Shown here: in pieces, positions 62,883 through 64,000 of the stretch
How the letters are laid out: each line of letters starts with the position of its first letter
Numbering within the stretch: position 1 is the first letter of the stretch
DNA from: Roseibium denhamense
Lineage (GTDB): Bacteria; Pseudomonadota; Alphaproteobacteria; Rhizobiales; Stappiaceae
Direction of reading: 5' to 3'
Length of the DNA: 64,000 nucleotides
Assembly (NCBI RefSeq): GCF_009711415.1
Contig: NZ_SMLZ01000110.1
Span: 152,905-216,904 of the forward strand
The notes under the pieces: model-generated
Databases searched by the model: none
Told to the model about the DNA's origin: nothing
Seen by the model: only the letters and a program-made list of their open reading frames with translations
Position numbers and translations under genes: made by a program

Positions 62883-64000
62883 AGACCGTTTTGCTAATGA
62901 CGTCCGGCGGGCGCTCGTTAGACCCTCAGGCCGCAGGACCTGGGTGCTACTCGGCATGCTGTTTACCCTTTTGGGACTTGGATATGCTTGGGCCTCTTCA
63001 ACCGTCTTAGAAGAGGTCACGCGAGGGGACGGAAAGATCATCGCCGCGCAGAACAACCAGGTGGTGCAGTCGCTTGATGCGGGGCTCATCGCGGAGGTTG
63101 CGGTTAGGGAGGGCGACCTGGTGCAACAGGGGCAGGTGATGATGCGGGTCGACGACACTGCCGCCCTTTCCAAGCTAGGCGAAGTTGAAGAACGCATTGC
63201 ATATCTTTCCGCCCGAAAAGCACGCTTGGAAGCAGAAATTAAGGGCACAGATCCGGATTTCGGTCTTTTGGGCCACGTGCCGGACACCATTCTTCGGGGA
63301 GAACAGAGCCTTCTCGTCATCCGGCGGGATACGCTTGCCAAAGAAACTGCTATTGCCGAGGAACAGAAACAGCAACGCCTCTTTGAGCGCGAGGAAACGC
63401 TGTTGAAAATTTCTGCTGCTCAGACCGCACTCGCCCTGTCAGAAAGAGAGCTCGAGGTTGCAGGCAAGCTCAGGGACGCCCGCGCCATGCCGGTTCTGGA
63501 GTATTTGAAACTCGAGAGGCAGGCTCAGCAGGACAAGCGGGAGTGGAGTACACTTACGGCGACATTACCTAGGATTGAAGCAAGCATTCGTGAAGCAGAC
63601 CAGAAAATCGCGTCTCTGAACTCCTCCTTTCAAGCAAAAGCTCATGAGGAATACGTCGAAAGCCTGAGTGAACTCGCCGTCCTAAGCGAAACAGTCCGCC
63701 AGCTACGGGACAAGGCGGCAAGGACTGTGCTGCGCGCGCCTGTCGATGGCGTGATCAATGCTATTCCCCTGAAGACCATAGGCGCTGTCATCCAACCTGG
63801 TGAGACACTAATTGAAATTGTGCCCGTCAACGACACCCTCCTGGTAGAAGCCAGAGTGCGGCCGCAAGACATTGCCTTTATTCATCCGGGACAGGACGCT
63901 CGCATACAGGTGACGGCCTATGACTATACGGTTTACGGCGACCTTGCTGGTGAGGTCGAACGCATCGGCGCGGATTCCATCCGCGATGAAGAAGGTAATG
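62866..64000 (+). CDS. HlyD-family membrane fusion (periplasmic adaptor) protein, partial
   Basis: The gene starts at ATG 62866, 17 bp inside the ABC transporter gene, and runs off the right edge with 378 codons visible. One membrane helix lies at about residues 25-45 (RTWVLLGMLFTLLGLGYAWA). The beta-barrel/lipoyl part is TRGDGKIIAAQNNQVVQSLDAGLIAEVAVREGDLVQQGQVMMRVD, then a long coiled coil (residues about 100-270), then the second lipoyl half TVLRAPVDGVINAIPLKTIGAVIQPGETLIEIVP. This is the LapC/HlyD layout. It bridges the ABC transporter and TolC. Confidence 0.92.
   Translation, partial: MQRAVEDRFANDVRRALVRPSGRRTWVLLGMLFTLLGLGYAWASSTVLEEVTRGDGKIIAAQNNQVVQSLDAGLIAEVAVREGDLVQQGQVMMRVDDTAALSKLGEVEERIAYLSARKARLEAEIKGTDPDFGLLGHVPDTILRGEQSLLVIRRDTLAKETAIAEEQKQQRLFEREETLLKISAAQTALALSERELEVAGKLRDARAMPVLEYLKLERQAQQDKREWSTLTATLPRIEASIREADQKIASLNSSFQAKAHEEYVESLSELAVLSETVRQLRDKAARTVLRAPVDGVINAIPLKTIGAVIQPGETLIEIVPVNDTLLVEARVRPQDIAFIHPGQDARIQVTAYDYTVYGDLAGEVERIGADSIRDEEGN

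Noticed and set aside
62718..63341. Leftward 207-codon frame opposite the HlyD-like adaptor start
   Set aside because: Ser/Arg-rich antisense shadow; the plus-strand adaptor has a membrane helix and lipoyl halves in the right order.

Overview
The window is one 64 kb piece of chromosome from an alphaproteobacterium. The evidence is the GC-rich codon usage, the many solute-uptake operons (carbohydrate ABC, polyamine-type ABC, TRAP), the quaternary-amine enzymes (Rieske oxygenase, dimethylglycine-dehydrogenase-like flavoprotein), and the regulator families (GntR/FCD, RpiR, LysR). A marine Roseibium/Labrenzia-like or related Hyphomicrobiales/Rhodobacterales bacterium fits best; this is an inference from gene content, not a database result. 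No tRNA, rRNA or CRISPR array was seen.

Layout. 1-9.46 kb: a carbohydrate locus. A leftward ABC operon ending in a Tm-1-like gene faces a GntR regulator and a rightward operon for an MBL-fold lactonase-like hydrolase, HAD phosphatase, class II aldolase and FGGY kinase. Four copies of a TTTTGyATGCAAAA-type palindrome lie in the two promoter regions. 10.0-16.4 kb: LysR, polyamine-type ABC importer and an aminobutyraldehyde-dehydrogenase-like enzyme; the ATPase gene carries a one-base frameshift near its start. 16.5-17.8 kb: an IS3-family element with clear inverted repeats and a 4-bp target duplication. 18.1-23.3 kb: an unusual leftward three-gene operon of a winged-helix/TolB-like/TPR regulator, a PAP2/haloperoxidase-fold protein with a collagen-like Gly-Ala-Ser tract, and an S8 protease with no visible signal peptide. 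23.4-27.1 kb: a small acidic protein, a two-component system, an EF-hand protein and an SH3/Gly-Cys repeat protein.

27.3-36.1 kb: a divergent amine/betaine-type catabolic locus (class III aminotransferase, enolase-superfamily enzyme, DMGDH-like flavoprotein on one side; RpiR regulator, Rieske oxygenase, aldehyde dehydrogenase, carboxymuconolactone-decarboxylase-like protein on the other) around a perfect 14-bp palindrome. 37.1-46.5 kb: a leftward M20 deacylase, MmgE/PrpD protein, aspartase/fumarase-like lyase and D-aminoacylase operon with a divergent LysR and a nearby TRAP transporter; the epimerase-fold plus C-N lyase pairing suggests degradation of an N-substituted (D-)amino acid such as an iminodisuccinate-like compound.

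47.1-53.5 kb: the early and transposition module of a Mu-like transposable phage (repressor, Ner-like protein, ParB-like protein, MuA-like transposase, MuB-like ATPase), cut off on the right. 53.5-58.9 kb: a pile of nested IS remnants (IS21-type end, intact ISL3 element, truncated IS110, truncated IS3 elements) with fragments of broken host genes, one of them glycine-rich. 59.2-64.0 kb: a type I secretion operon (TolC, LapB-like ABC transporter, HlyD/LapC-like adaptor) running off the right edge; its substrate, probably a large RTX adhesin or similar protein, is not in the window.
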